Assembly: GCF_002584985.1 (NCBI RefSeq)
Contig: NZ_NUPZ01000010.1
Span: 183,857-247,856 of the forward strand
Source: Bacillus sp. AFS029637
GTDB taxonomy: Bacteria > Bacillota > Bacilli > Bacillales > Bacillaceae_G
Length of the DNA stretch: 64,000 nt
Direction: 5' to 3'
This document shows positions 35,784-44,138 of this stretch, one piece after another (within the stretch, counting starts at the first letter, position 1; every line of letters begins with the position of its first letter). Below the pieces are notes generated by a model. That model made no database searches. It saw nothing but the letters and a program-made list of their open reading frames with translations, and was not told the origin of the DNA. The translations under genes were made by a program, and so were the position numbers.

Positions 35784-36830
35784 ATGCCTAAATCCACTTT
35801 TAAATGGGTTGTTGGTGCTACTGTGAGTGCTGTTTTACTAACAGGGTGTGGCTTTATAAATCAGGAGAAAGCAACTGAACAAATTGATCCACCAAAACAA
35901 GTTACTTATACAGAGGGTGGAAAGAAAGAGGTAGCTAAGAAAGATAAACAAGGGCAAACGATAAATAGGGAACTATACCTTGTTGATAAAAATGGTTATG
36001 TCGTACCACAAACGTTAACTATACCAACTCCGAAAGCGAATGAGGTCATGCAGCAAACGCTAGAATACCTTGTGCAAGATGGGCCGGTAACGGATTTGTT
36101 ACCGAATGGGTTCCGTGCGGTCATTCCAGCAAATACAACGATGACCTTGAATTTGAAAAAAGATGGGACGGCAGTCATTGATTTCTCTAAAGAGATGAAA
36201 AACTACGCCAAAGAAGAAGAGCGTCAAATTGTTGAATCTATAGCGTGGACGTTGACGCAATTTAAAGAGGTAAAACAAGTGCAGTTCCAAATAAATGGTG
36301 AAAAAATAGCGAGGATGCCTGTCGGTGGTACGCCGCTTGGTGAAGGGGTGAGCCGCGCGAATGGTATTAACTTTGATGATGAACAAGTAGCCGATGTAAC
36401 AAATACAAAACCAGTCACATTGTATTTTATGGCGCAAAATAATAAACAGCAATATTATGTGCCGGTTACGCGTCGCGTTGCCGAAGGGAAAGAAAATGAT
36501 ATTACGACAGTTGTAAATGAACTAGTTAAAGGGCCGAATCAAAATTCACTGTTGAGTGACTTTAATCCAGGGGTCAAACTTATTACGAATCCGAAATTGC
36601 AAGACGGGAATATTACGTTAAACTTTAATGAAAATATATTTGCGAATAAAGATAAAAGTAAGATTTCAAATTACGTATTGAAATCATTAGTTTTATCTTT
36701 AACGGAAAAACAAGGTGTGAAAAATGTTTCTATTCAAGTGAATGGGAAAGCAAATCTTATGGATGAGAAGGGTGAAAAGTTAACAAAACCTGTGAATCGT
36801 CCAGAAAACGTGAATACAGGTGGTTTTTAA
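35784..36830 (+). CDS. gerM: Germination/sporulation lipoprotein GerM
   Basis: A 348-residue lipoprotein (lipobox LLTGC, Cys22). After a Lys-rich linker come two GerMN domains, residues about 60-190 and 205-335, seen as paired blocks of similar design: RELYLVDKNGYVVPQT... with NLKKDGTAVIDFSKEM, and VTLYFMAQNNKQQYYVPVTR with GNITLNFNENIF. Needed for normal sporulation and germination in Bacillus, where it acts with the mother cell-forespore channel. Located between racE and rph as in B. subtilis. Confidence 0.93.
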   Translation: MPKSTFKWVVGATVSAVLLTGCGFINQEKATEQIDPPKQVTYTEGGKKEVAKKDKQGQTINRELYLVDKNGYVVPQTLTIPTPKANEVMQQTLEYLVQDGPVTDLLPNGFRAVIPANTTMTLNLKKDGTAVIDFSKEMKNYAKEEERQIVESIAWTLTQFKEVKQVQFQINGEKIARMPVGGTPLGEGVSRANGINFDDEQVADVTNTKPVTLYFMAQNNKQQYYVPVTRRVAEGKENDITTVVNELVKGPNQNSLLSDFNPGVKLITNPKLQDGNITLNFNENIFANKDKSKISNYVLKSLVLSLTEKQGVKNVSIQVNGKANLMDEKGEKLTKPVNRPENVNTGGF

Positions 36831-36960
36831 TCACGGATAATTTGATATACTTATGTAAGAAAGGGGAATTGCTTTTTGGGTTCTCCTTCTTTTATTGTAT
36901 ACATATCATACATTTAAATTTGGCTATACTAACGAGTAGTAGTTATGAGGAGGTTATTTT

Positions 36961-37698
36961 ATGCGAGTAGATGGTAGAGAGAAAACAGAATTACGCCATA
37001 TACATATTCATACGAATTATTTAAAACATCCAGAAGGATCAGTATTAATTGAAGTTGGGGATACGAAGGTAATTTGCTCAGCGACAATTGAAGAGCGTGT
37101 ACCACCGTTTATGCGTGGAGAAGGAAAGGGCTGGGTAACAGCTGAATACGCGATGATTCCACGTGCGACAGAACAACGTACAATCAGAGAGTCAAGTAAA
37201 GGGAAAGTAACAGGGCGTACAATGGAAATCCAACGTTTAATTGGACGAGCATTACGTGCGGTAGTTGATTTAGAAGCGCTTGGCGAGAGAACGGTTTGGA
37301 TTGACTGTGATGTGATTCAAGCAGATGGTGGAACGAGAACTGCTTCTATTACAGGTGCATATGTAGCAATGGTATTAGCGTTTGAGAAGTTATTGCAAGC
37401 AGAAAAAGTATCTAAAATTCCAGTGAAAGATTATTTAGCAGCAACGTCAGTAGGGATTGTTGAAGAGCAAGGTGTTGTTCTAGACTTAAACTACATAGAA
37501 GATTCTAAAGCAGACGTTGATATGAACGTAATTATGACTGGAAAAGGTCAGTTTGTTGAAGTGCAAGGAACTGGGGAAGAAGCGACGTTTAGCAGAGCGC
37601 AGTTAAATGAATTACTTGATGCTGCGGAACAAGGCATTTTCCAACTAATTGACATGCAAAAAGAAGCGTTAGGTGACATCGTATCTCATATAGAGTAG
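36961..37698 (+). CDS. rph: Ribonuclease PH
   Basis: Phosphorolytic 3'-5' exoribonuclease that trims tRNA 3' ends. The 245-residue protein has [20 protein letters not shown] at the N-terminus, [28 protein letters not shown] and [20 protein letters not shown], the active-site and phosphate-binding motifs. GAGGAGG precedes the ATG. The dITPase gene follows 11 bases after its stop. Confidence 0.96.
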   Translation: MRVDGREKTELRHIHIHTNYLKHPEGSVLIEVGDTKVICSATIEERVPPFMRGEGKGWVTAEYAMIPRATEQRTIRESSKGKVTGRTMEIQRLIGRALRAVVDLEALGERTVWIDCDVIQADGGTRTASITGAYVAMVLAFEKLLQAEKVSKIPVKDYLAATSVGIVEEQGVVLDLNYIEDSKADVDMNVIMTGKGQFVEVQGTGEEATFSRAQLNELLDAAEQGIFQLIDMQKEALGDIVSHIE

Positions 37699-37709
37699 AG
37701 GTGGAAAAT

Positions 37710-38318
37710 ATGAAACAAGTTGTTGTAGCAACAAATAATATGGGGAAAGTACGTGAGTTTGCTGAGTTATTTGGGCGATTTGATTTAGAAGTGAAATCAT
37801 TACACGATTTTCCTCATATTGAAGAAGTTGAAGAAACGGGCGAAACATTTGAAGAAAATGCAATCTTAAAAGCAGATAGTCTAAGTAAACAGCTGGATGC
37901 AATCGTAATTGCGGATGATTCAGGTCTTATTGTAGATGCTTTAAACGGAAAACCAGGCGTGTATTCAGCTCGTTTTGCTGGAGAACCGAAAGACGATCAA
38001 GCGAACATCGATAAAGTGTTACAAGAATTAAATGATGTCGATTTTGAAAAACGTAAAGCTCGTTTCTACTGTGCACTATCAGTTGCATTCCCAGAAGCGG
38101 ATAAAGAACCGGTAATTGTGAATGGAACGTGTGAAGGGTACATTTTAGAACAGCGCCGCGGGGAAAACGGTTTTGGATATGATCCAATCTTTTATGTAGA
38201 AGAATATAAAAAAGCGATGGCGGAACTAAGTTCAGATGAGAAAAACGCCATTAGTCACCGCGGGCGTGCTCTTCGTAAGTTAGAAGAAAAAATCCCGGAA
38301 TGGTTTTTAGGAGAATAA
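37710..38318 (+). CDS. ysnA: XTP/dITP diphosphatase (Ham1/RdgB family)
   Basis: Removes deaminated purine nucleoside triphosphates from the nucleotide pool. The 202-residue protein has [18 protein letters not shown] at the N-terminus, [35 protein letters not shown] and [10 protein letters not shown] near 150, plus ISHRGRAL at the end. ATG at 37710 follows AGAGGTGG; GTG at 37701 lies inside that site. Cotranscribed with rph and the next gene. Confidence 0.94.
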   Translation: MKQVVVATNNMGKVREFAELFGRFDLEVKSLHDFPHIEEVEETGETFEENAILKADSLSKQLDAIVIADDSGLIVDALNGKPGVYSARFAGEPKDDQANIDKVLQELNDVDFEKRKARFYCALSVAFPEADKEPVIVNGTCEGYILEQRRGENGFGYDPIFYVEEYKKAMAELSSDEKNAISHRGRALRKLEEKIPEWFLGE

Positions 38319-38331
38319 GGGAGAGAGATTG

Positions 38332-38835
38332 ATGAAAGCTTTAATCGTAAGCGATAGTCATAGCTCTGTGAAGGAATTACAGCAGTTAAAAGCGAAATAT
38401 GAAGGGAAAGTAGATATCATGATTCATTGCGGTGATTCAGAGCTAACACCTGCTCATGAAGAACTGCAAGGTTTCCACGTTGTAAAAGGGAACTGTGATT
38501 ATGCTAACTTTCAAGACGAAATTGTAACGGACGTAGATGGTATTCGTTTCGTAGTGGTACATGGACATCGTCATAACGTGAAAATGACATTACAAACGTT
38601 AGCGTACCGTGCAGAAGAGGCAGGGGCACAAGTTGCGTGCTTCGGACACTCTCACGTATTAGGTGCGGAATTAATCGACGGCGTTTTATTTATTAATCCA
38701 GGCAGTATTTTATTGCCACGTCAGCGTGTAGAGAAGACATTTGCTTTATTAGAAATGGATGAAAATCAAATGGAAGTTCGTTTTGAAACATTAGACGGAC
38801 AACTAGTTGAACAAGCAGTTTTTAAAAGAGGATAA
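38332..38835 (+). CDS. ysnB: YfcE-type metallophosphoesterase
   Basis: A 167-residue binuclear metal phosphodiesterase. The motifs run in family order: ALIVSDSHS, HCGDSEL, VVKGNCD, VVHGHRHNV and CFGHSHV, all metal ligands. The physiological substrate is unknown. ATG at 38332 is used in preference to the adjoining TTG. GGGAGAGAG lies upstream. Position after ysnA matches ysnB. Confidence 0.9.
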   Translation: MKALIVSDSHSSVKELQQLKAKYEGKVDIMIHCGDSELTPAHEELQGFHVVKGNCDYANFQDEIVTDVDGIRFVVVHGHRHNVKMTLQTLAYRAEEAGAQVACFGHSHVLGAELIDGVLFINPGSILLPRQRVEKTFALLEMDENQMEVRFETLDGQLVEQAVFKRG

Positions 38836-38856
38836 GAAAAATTATCCTCTTTTAAA
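38822..38856 (+). terminator. Terminator of rph-ysnA-ysnB
   Basis: AAAAGAGGATAA, including the stop codon, pairs with TTATCCTCTTTT, followed by an A-rich stretch. Confidence 0.75.
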
Positions 38857-38863
38857 AAAGATG

Positions 38864-38892
38864 TTGACTTTATGAGTGGTTATACATATAAT
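38864..38892 (+). promoter_or_regulatory. Strong sigma-A promoter of the tRNA genes
   Basis: TTGACT (38864-38869) and TATAAT (38887-38892) are 17 bases apart, 53 bases before tRNA-Gly. Confidence 0.85.
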
Positions 38893-38944
38893 AAATATTG
38901 TCGATAGGGCAATAGCGCTAACGAAGAAGAAAAAAATAATATAT

Positions 38945-39018
38945 GCGGGTGTAGTTTAGTGGTAAAACAAGAGCCTTCCAAGCTCTGGTCGAGAGTTCGA
39001 TTCTCTTCACCCGCTCCA
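38945..39018 (+). tRNA. tRNA-Gly (anticodon TCC)
   Basis: The cloverleaf is complete: acceptor GCGGGTG/CACCCGC, anticodon loop CTTCCAA, T-loop TTCGATT. The 3' CCA is encoded (39016-39018). Two bases separate it from tRNA-Arg. Confidence 0.96.
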
Positions 39019-39019
39019 T

Positions 39020-39093
39020 GTCCCAGTAGCTCAGCCGGATAGAGCATACGCCTTCTAAGCGTACGGTCGGGAGTTCGAATCTCTCCTGGGACG
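39020..39093 (+). tRNA. tRNA-Arg (anticodon TCT)
   Basis: Acceptor GTCCCAG/CTGGGAC, anticodon loop CTTCTAA, T-arm GGGAG-TTCGAAT-CTCTC (slightly offset pairing) are all present. No CCA is encoded. Its 3' half and the following terminator are repeated at 39842-39912. Confidence 0.95.
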
Positions 39094-39136
39094 CTAACAA
39101 AACCTTGTTATCTTTTGATAACAAGGTTTTTTGTTT
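39067..39136 (+). repeat. Direct repeat copy 1: tRNA-Arg 3' end plus terminator
   Basis: A 70-base segment that begins in the T-arm of tRNA-Arg and runs through the terminator stem ACCTTGTTATC/GATAACAAGGT with its T run. The first 31 bases are identical to copy 2. The terminator part differs by paired changes that keep the stem intact. Confidence 0.93.
39099..39136 (+). terminator. Terminator of the tRNA genes
   Basis: AAAACCTTGTTATC and GATAACAAGGTTTT pair around a short loop, followed by TTGTTT. Confidence 0.9.
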
Positions 39137-39138
39137 GT

Positions 39139-39234
39139 CTAAAAATTGCTGTATGTGAAAGAACTGTGAAATTTTTCCGAATCTCTTTCTATTTCGTTAG
39201 CTATTTTATCGAATTCTGCTAAAACAGTGGACAT
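39139..39234 (-). other. Short minus-strand ORF or gene remnant in the mini-element
   Basis: The frame from ATG 39234 encodes 31 residues, MSTVLAEFDKIANEIERDSE and onward, ending in TAG. It continues upstream as open frame to about 39285 without a ribosome binding site. The amino-acid mix looks protein-like, so it may be the tail of a lost gene. I do not recognise it. Confidence 0.3.
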
Positions 39235-39273
39235 ATTGATACATACGTTATCAGCAACGAAGACTGACACGAT

Positions 39274-39825
39274 GTGGATGATCAAAAGAAAGTACGATTA
39301 ATGAACTCGGCGGATCGAACGTTGCACAATCAATTCAAAAGATATGATATCCCTTATAATGCAATATGCGCATTCAACGCATGCTTAGTAATCGTTTATA
39401 ACGATACAAACAAAATGCAGCGGCAAGGGATCGTATCGTTTGGCGTAACTGGCGTCGGCTCAGTCGAATGCAAAGGAAATATCGTTCTTGGTGCGATTGA
39501 GCAGCTGTTATCGGAACTTATCCCCCGACAGTGTGTTACAATTAATCGAAGTGGAAAACGAGGATCTCCAATTGACTGGTTGGACAGTTTAAGAAGGTTG
39601 TATAAAAAGGGAGATGGCGCAAAGATGGCGAGATCAAAAGAAAATGATTTAACAGAAAAATTGGCAGAAGGTAAACGAAAATATGGTGACGGCAACTTTA
39701 CAATACGGAACATCGGTGATGAAACTGACCCGAATTGGACTGTCGTAAAAAATGTGAGGAAGGGATCAGCAGGCATTCGCGAAGAGGAAGATATATTAAG
39801 ACTGCGATCAAAATATATAAAATAG
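39274..39825 (+). CDS. Hypothetical protein of the tRNA-Arg mini-element
   Basis: A frame of 183 residues from GTG 39274, or 174 from ATG 39301; neither has a convincing ribosome binding site, and the frame is closed by TGA just upstream, so it may be 5'-truncated. Visible features: YDIPYNAICAFNACLVIVYN, a Gly/Val-rich strand (GIVSFGVTGVGSVECKGNIV), and a charged C-terminal part with KYGDGNFTIRNIGDETDPNW. No domain is recognised. Its use of GC-richer codons (CGG, GCG, CCG) contrasts with neighbours and suggests acquisition. Confidence 0.55.
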   Translation: MDDQKKVRLMNSADRTLHNQFKRYDIPYNAICAFNACLVIVYNDTNKMQRQGIVSFGVTGVGSVECKGNIVLGAIEQLLSELIPRQCVTINRSGKRGSPIDWLDSLRRLYKKGDGAKMARSKENDLTEKLAEGKRKYGDGNFTIRNIGDETDPNWTVVKNVRKGSAGIREEEDILRLRSKYIK

Positions 39826-39841
39826 TACGGAAATGGGCGGA

Positions 39842-39912
39842 TCGGGAGTTCGAATCTCTCCTGGGACGCTAAGAAACCCTTGTTATCTTTTGATAACAAG
39901 GGTTTTTTGTTT
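39842..39912 (+). repeat. Direct repeat copy 2: tRNA-Arg 3' end plus terminator
   Basis: Starts TCGGGAGTTCGAATCTCTCC like the tRNA-Arg 3' half, continues through GGGACGCTAA and a terminator with stem ACCCTTGTTATC/GATAACAAGGGT. The 5' half of the tRNA is missing, so it is not a functional tRNA gene. Confidence 0.93.
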
Positions 39913-40525
39913 AGTTATTAATAAACTTCTCAAAAACAAAACCATAATCTTTCACATTATATTGTTTCTTCGTATCAACAAGCCAGTTAAAGGCGATCTC
40001 GTTCATCTCTTTAAATTGCTCTGCTAAATTTACTTGTGCGTTTGAAATGCGGCTGAAAGCGTTAGATGCCATATCTAGGCTTTTATGTGCATACTGCAAT
40101 GTAATATTGTTGTCGTATGAAATTTCTTCGATTTTAAGTAAAGCTTTATATAAATCTTTTAATTCTTCAATATGTTTTTTATGAACATCAATTGAATAAT
40201 GCTCATCGCCCATTTGAAACTTAATTTCTACATCTAAATCAATTGTTCCCGCAGTTTCGAGTGCTACGTTTTTAATTGGATATTTACTATAGTTATAGCG
40301 GCGAAGTGTGCGCTTTTTACTTGTTGCACTTGTACCGTCTAGGTGGATTAATCCTTTGTTTGTGAAGCAGTATTCATCTGTTTTTGATTTAATTAGAAAA
40401 TAAATTTTTTCTCCATCTTCATGCATCACGTAATCATCAGCATCAACTTTATCATAATCTTTCGGTGTAATAACAGAACCTACATCGCTTAGTCCTAATA
40501 CATCTGCAGCCATTTTTTTAAACAT
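39911..40525 (-). CDS. PH domain-containing protein (YvbH-like)
   Basis: A 204-residue cytoplasmic protein. The N-terminal part (residues about 15-125) has the bacterial pleckstrin-homology pattern: GEKIYFLIKSKTDEYCFTNK, TSKKRTLRRYNYSKYPIKNV and a strand with TAGTIDLDVEIKFQMGDE. The C-terminal helices (about 130-204) match the YvbH-like oligomerisation region. The function is unknown. The AAGGGGG site precedes ATG 40525. Its 3' end lies against repeat copy 2, so the mini-element's terminator can also serve it. Confidence 0.8.
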   Translation of the reverse strand: MFKKMAADVLGLSDVGSVITPKDYDKVDADDYVMHEDGEKIYFLIKSKTDEYCFTNKGLIHLDGTSATSKKRTLRRYNYSKYPIKNVALETAGTIDLDVEIKFQMGDEHYSIDVHKKHIEELKDLYKALLKIEEISYDNNITLQYAHKSLDMASNAFSRISNAQVNLAEQFKEMNEIAFNWLVDTKKQYNVKDYGFVFEKFINN

Positions 40526-40697
40526 ATATAATCCCCCTTGTAAATTAAATTCTTAATTGTACAAAAATATCTTAACACGATTTTAAATCAATTTTTGAAA
40601 TCTTACAATTCTGTAAGGTAACTGTAAGGAAGTTCGATGGTAACAAATTACTAATTCTCTATAATGAAGATAACAACGATAAAACGAGGAGGAAGAA

Positions 40698-40802
40698 ATG
40701 ATGAAAGGGTTAATCGTAACGGGTTTAACGGTAGCTTTTGGATTTGTAGCGTATGAGAAATTAACGTATGTAATTGATGTTGTAAAACATTTAGTAGCGT
40801 AG
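40698..40802 (+). CDS. Small single-helix membrane protein
   Basis: A 34-residue ORF (33 from the second ATG, 40701) with a very good ribosome binding site (GAGGAGGAAG). It reads GLIVTGLTVAFGFVAYEKL, one hydrophobic helix, and a short polar tail ending DVVKHLVA. It is followed 40 bases later by another small membrane protein gene. No family recognised; the strong translation signal argues that it is real. Confidence 0.6.
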   Translation: MMKGLIVTGLTVAFGFVAYEKLTYVIDVVKHLVA

Positions 40803-40841
40803 AAAAAACTACCATGAGAGGGAAAGGGAATGAGTGAATGA

Positions 40842-41090
40842 ATGGAATGGTTATTTGGAATTATAGGTACTTGTAGTGTAGTGTTATTGTTCTTTGTCCC
40901 AAGTGGTATACTTAGTTCGACAACGAGTTTTTTCTTCTTAAGTTTGTTTGGTTGTACGATGCTTATTATTATGTTTTTAATGAAGCGAAGTAAACCAATC
41001 TTCTATTTTAGCATGATTGTTATGGCAATTATTGTTCTCCAAATTATTACCCTTGTTCTATACCCCACAATTATAAAAGCTTTCCATTAA
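40842..41090 (+). CDS. Small membrane protein of unknown function
   Basis: An 82-residue protein with two or three hydrophobic helices (WLFGIIGTCSVVLLFFVPSG, SFFFLSLFGCTMLIIMFLM, FSMIVMAIIVLQIITLVLY). It starts at ATG 40842, with GAGGGAAAGGG 9-10 bases upstream. It probably shares a transcript with the 34-residue ORF before it. A weak CCTC/GAGG hairpin with GTTTTTATT follows (41097-41130). Confidence 0.6.
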   Translation: MEWLFGIIGTCSVVLLFFVPSGILSSTTSFFFLSLFGCTMLIIMFLMKRSKPIFYFSMIVMAIIVLQIITLVLYPTIIKAFH

Positions 41091-41288
41091 TAGTGAATCC
41101 TCTGCGCTTGTTGCTGAGGGTTTTTATTTATATAATCTTGTTTTTTTAATAAAGATTTGTTCGTATTGAAATATAAAAATAGAATATTTTTATATTTCAA
41201 ATAAATATTTTGGGGATGTTGTGTTCTCATTACGCATTTGATATATTTACTTTGAGCATAATTAAAATCAAGAAAAAGAGGCGGACGT

Positions 41289-42287
41289 ATGGATAAAAAA
41301 GAAAATACGGTCGTATTGTTTCCTCAACTATCAGAGCGTTATATTGATGAAGGTTTTTTAGCCCTGAAAGAGCGGAAATTTGAAGATGCATTGCGCTGCT
41401 TTGAAATATTACGTCAGTATAATGCGGAAACGGAACAAACGGAATTAGCTTCAGTTATTTGTTTGTTGGAATTAAAACGTATGGAAGAAGCGAAAGACAA
41501 ATGTGAACAGTTACTTGAAACAGGAGCTGTATTATTTGGTGATATTCTTGAAACGTATGTGACGATTTTAGTTCAAACAAATGATTATGAAGGTGTTATT
41601 GAAACTGTTGAAAAAGTTTTGCAAACGAAAGACATAATGCCGGAGCAAAAAGAAAAATTAGCGCAGCTCGCTTTATTTGCAGAAGGGATGTTAAACGAGG
41701 ACGATGCGTCATTAGTGGATTCTAATTTTGATTTGGATGAGTTTACTAATGGGATTTTTGGTGAAAACTTTGGGCAAAAGTTAAGAGCGATTCAGCAACT
41801 TTCGTTAAAAGATTTGGATCTTGCATTACCTGTTTTAAAGAAATTTTTAATAGACGAACAGCAGCACCCTTATTTGAAAACTTCTATTTTATATAAAATG
41901 ATAGAAAATCAAATAGAAGAAGAGATAGAAGTAGAGAAGTTTGGAAATACGATCAAGGTGATTCCAGCATTTACAGGTCATAATGAGGAGCAATCCGATA
42001 ACATTATACATATATTATCAAGCCGATTAGAGCAAAATTATCCGGATATATTTGATGCGATGGTTACATACTGGAAAGAACTACAAATTGGTGTTTTCCC
42101 ATTCGCTCTATTAATGGATAAAGTAGAGATCTGGGCAGCTGTTTTAGAGAGAATTGGAAGAAAGCGTTTCGGATTGGCTATTGATGAAGAAGAGCTTATG
42201 ACAGCGTACAATATTGAATTAGAAGAGTTTCATATTGCCTATCAATGGTTATTACGTGTTGAAAGAGAAGGATATTTGCCCGTATAA
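41289..42287 (+). CDS. ysoA: TPR-repeat protein YsoA
   Basis: A 332-residue helical protein. The N-terminal 120 residues carry tetratricopeptide-like repeats (ERYIDEGFLALKERKFEDAL, ETYVTILVQTNDYEGVIETV). The C-terminal part, from about residue 150, is of the DUF3196-like type and has no catalytic motif. Identified as YsoA by its place directly before tig, as in B. subtilis. It presumably mediates protein contacts; its role is not known. Confidence 0.85.
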   Translation: MDKKENTVVLFPQLSERYIDEGFLALKERKFEDALRCFEILRQYNAETEQTELASVICLLELKRMEEAKDKCEQLLETGAVLFGDILETYVTILVQTNDYEGVIETVEKVLQTKDIMPEQKEKLAQLALFAEGMLNEDDASLVDSNFDLDEFTNGIFGENFGQKLRAIQQLSLKDLDLALPVLKKFLIDEQQHPYLKTSILYKMIENQIEEEIEVEKFGNTIKVIPAFTGHNEEQSDNIIHILSSRLEQNYPDIFDAMVTYWKELQIGVFPFALLMDKVEIWAAVLERIGRKRFGLAIDEEELMTAYNIELEEFHIAYQWLLRVEREGYLPV

Positions 42288-42311
42288 TTATGAAAAAGAG
42301 TTGTTCAGTTC

Positions 42312-42339
42312 TTGAAACGAGCATATTCTATGTTATAAT
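42312..42339 (+). promoter_or_regulatory. Sigma-A promoter of tig
   Basis: TTGAAA (42312-42317), then 16 bases, then an extended -10 TGTTATAAT (TATAAT at 42334-42339). It gives a leader of about 250 bases. Confidence 0.75.
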
Positions 42340-42349
42340 GTAAGGGTTG

Positions 42350-42470
42350 CAAAAGGCAGAAATCTGCCTGTTTGTAAGAGAAGAGAAGTGTAATTCTCTT
42401 ACTTAATATGTTTCATATTATTCTCGAACAAAATATACCGTAATTGTCTTTTAGACAATTAATAGATTGA
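42350..42470 (+). promoter_or_regulatory. Structured leader of tig with three hairpins
   Basis: Three perfect stems lie in a row: AGGCAG/CTGCCT (42354-42369), GTAAGAGAA/TTCTCTTAC (42374-42402) and TAATTGTCT/AGACAATTA (42441-42461). None has a good T run. Their role is unknown; they may affect mRNA stability or translation of trigger factor. Confidence 0.45.
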
Positions 42471-42596
42471 AACATTATATCTGAAAGCTTTTGCTAGAGG
42501 ATTATTTGTGCATTTGTTATTTCAAAAAAGAGATAATGAAGGTCTTAATCTATAGAGGTATGTGCATACATTATTATAGTTGGAGGGAAAGAATAA

Positions 42597-43874
42597 ATGT
42601 CTACAAAATGGGAAAAATTAGAAGGTAACGTTGGCGTTTTAACAATCGAAGTTGATGCTAAAGAAGTAAACAGCTCTATCGACGCTGCGTTCAAAAAAGT
42701 AGTAAAAACAATTAACGTACCAGGTTTCCGTAAAGGAAAAATGCCTCGTCCGTTATTCGAACAACGCTTTGGTATCGAATCTTTATACCAAGATGCTTTA
42801 GATATCATCTTACCAAAAGCATACGGTGAAGCAATCGATGAAGCTGGCATCTTCCCAGTTGCTCATCCTGAAATCGACATCGAGAAGTTCGAAAAAAATG
42901 CTAACCTTATCTTCACTGCAAAAGTTACAGTGAAACCTGAAGTTAAATTAGGTGAGTACAAAGGTTTAGCAGTAGAAAAAGTTGAAACAACTGTAACTGA
43001 CGAAGATGTAGAGAACGAATTAAAAGCTTTACAAGAGCGTCAAGCTGAACTAGTTGTTAAAGAAGAAGGAACTGTTGAAAACGGTGATACAGCTGTAATC
43101 GACTTCGAAGGTTTCGTTGATGGCGAAGCATTTGAGGGCGGAAAAGGCGAAAACTACTCTCTTGCAATCGGTTCTGGTACATTCATCCCAGGTTTCGAAG
43201 AGCAAGTAATTGGTCTTAAATCTGGTGAGTCTAAAGACGTTGAAGTATCATTCCCAGAAGAGTACCATGCTGCTGAATTAGCTGGCAAACCAGCAACATT
43301 CAAAGTAACAATTCACGAAATCAAAACAAAAGAACTTCCTGAGTTAAACGACGAGTTCGCTAAAGAAGCAGACGAAGCGGTTGCAACTCTTGATGAATTA
43401 AAAGCGAAACTTCGCACAAACTTAGAAGAAGGCAAAAAGCACGAAGCTGAGCACAAAGTACGTGACGAAGTAGTAGAATTAGCTGCTGCTAACGCTGAAA
43501 TCGACATTCCAGAAGCTATGATCGACACTGAGTTAGATCGTATGGTTCGCGAATTCGAGCAACGTTTAAGCCAACAAGGTATGAACCTTGAGCTTTACTA
43601 CCAATTCACAGGTACTGACGCTGACAAGTTAAAAGAGCAAATGAAAGAAGACGCTCAAAAACGCGTAAGAATCAACCTTGTTCTTGAAGCTATCATCGAA
43701 GCTGAAAACATCGAAGTTACTGAAGAAGAAGTAACTGCAGAAGTTGAAAAAATGGCTGAAATGTACGGTATGCCAGTAGACGCTATCAAGCAAGCTCTTG
43801 GAAGCGTAGACGCTTTATCTGAAGATCTTAAAGTGCGTAAAGCTGTAGACTTCTTAGTAGACAACGCTGCGTAA
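42597..43874 (+). CDS. tig: Trigger factor
   Basis: Ribosome-bound chaperone and peptidyl-prolyl isomerase (425 residues). The N-terminal ribosome-binding domain has [18 protein letters not shown] near residue 41, the docking loop. The FKBP domain spans about 160-245 ([34 protein letters not shown]), and the rest is the helical chaperone arm. GGAGGG precedes ATG. clpX follows after a terminator. Confidence 0.97.
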   Translation: MSTKWEKLEGNVGVLTIEVDAKEVNSSIDAAFKKVVKTINVPGFRKGKMPRPLFEQRFGIESLYQDALDIILPKAYGEAIDEAGIFPVAHPEIDIEKFEKNANLIFTAKVTVKPEVKLGEYKGLAVEKVETTVTDEDVENELKALQERQAELVVKEEGTVENGDTAVIDFEGFVDGEAFEGGKGENYSLAIGSGTFIPGFEEQVIGLKSGESKDVEVSFPEEYHAAELAGKPATFKVTIHEIKTKELPELNDEFAKEADEAVATLDELKAKLRTNLEEGKKHEAEHKVRDEVVELAAANAEIDIPEAMIDTELDRMVREFEQRLSQQGMNLELYYQFTGTDADKLKEQMKEDAQKRVRINLVLEAIIEAENIEVTEEEVTAEVEKMAEMYGMPVDAIKQALGSVDALSEDLKVRKAVDFLVDNAA

Positions 43875-43879
43875 TAAAA

Positions 43880-43915
43880 TAACAAGGCACGATTAAAATC
43901 GTGCCTTGTTTTATA
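43880..43915 (+). terminator. Terminator of tig
   Basis: AACAAGGCACGATT and AATCGTGCCTTGTT form a perfect 14-bp stem, followed by TTATAAAT. Confidence 0.9.
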
Positions 43916-44138
43916 AATATAGAAATATATTTATAAAACTTTTTGACGAAGAAGGAAATGTTCCTTTGTAAGTCGAATATACATATTTCAAAAGTTTTAA
44001 AAATTTTTTATTTGTACATAACTAGTCATATTATTTGTATTTCTCGCCACGTAGTGACATAATATGTATTTACATACGATACATTTATCGTGTACATACG
44101 AAGGCAAGAGGTTAGCACTTTGTAAGGGGTGTGAAAAT

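Noticed and set aside
39842-39872. Second tRNA-Arg gene
   Set aside because: Only the T-arm and acceptor 3' strand are present; the D-arm and anticodon arm are missing.
39396-39899. Long minus-strand frame opposite the mini-element gene
   Set aside because: It runs through the tRNA-derived repeat and terminator, has no ribosome binding site and lacks protein-like composition.
44000-44110. CtsR operator before clpX
   Set aside because: No tandem GGTCAAA-like heptads are visible in the interval.
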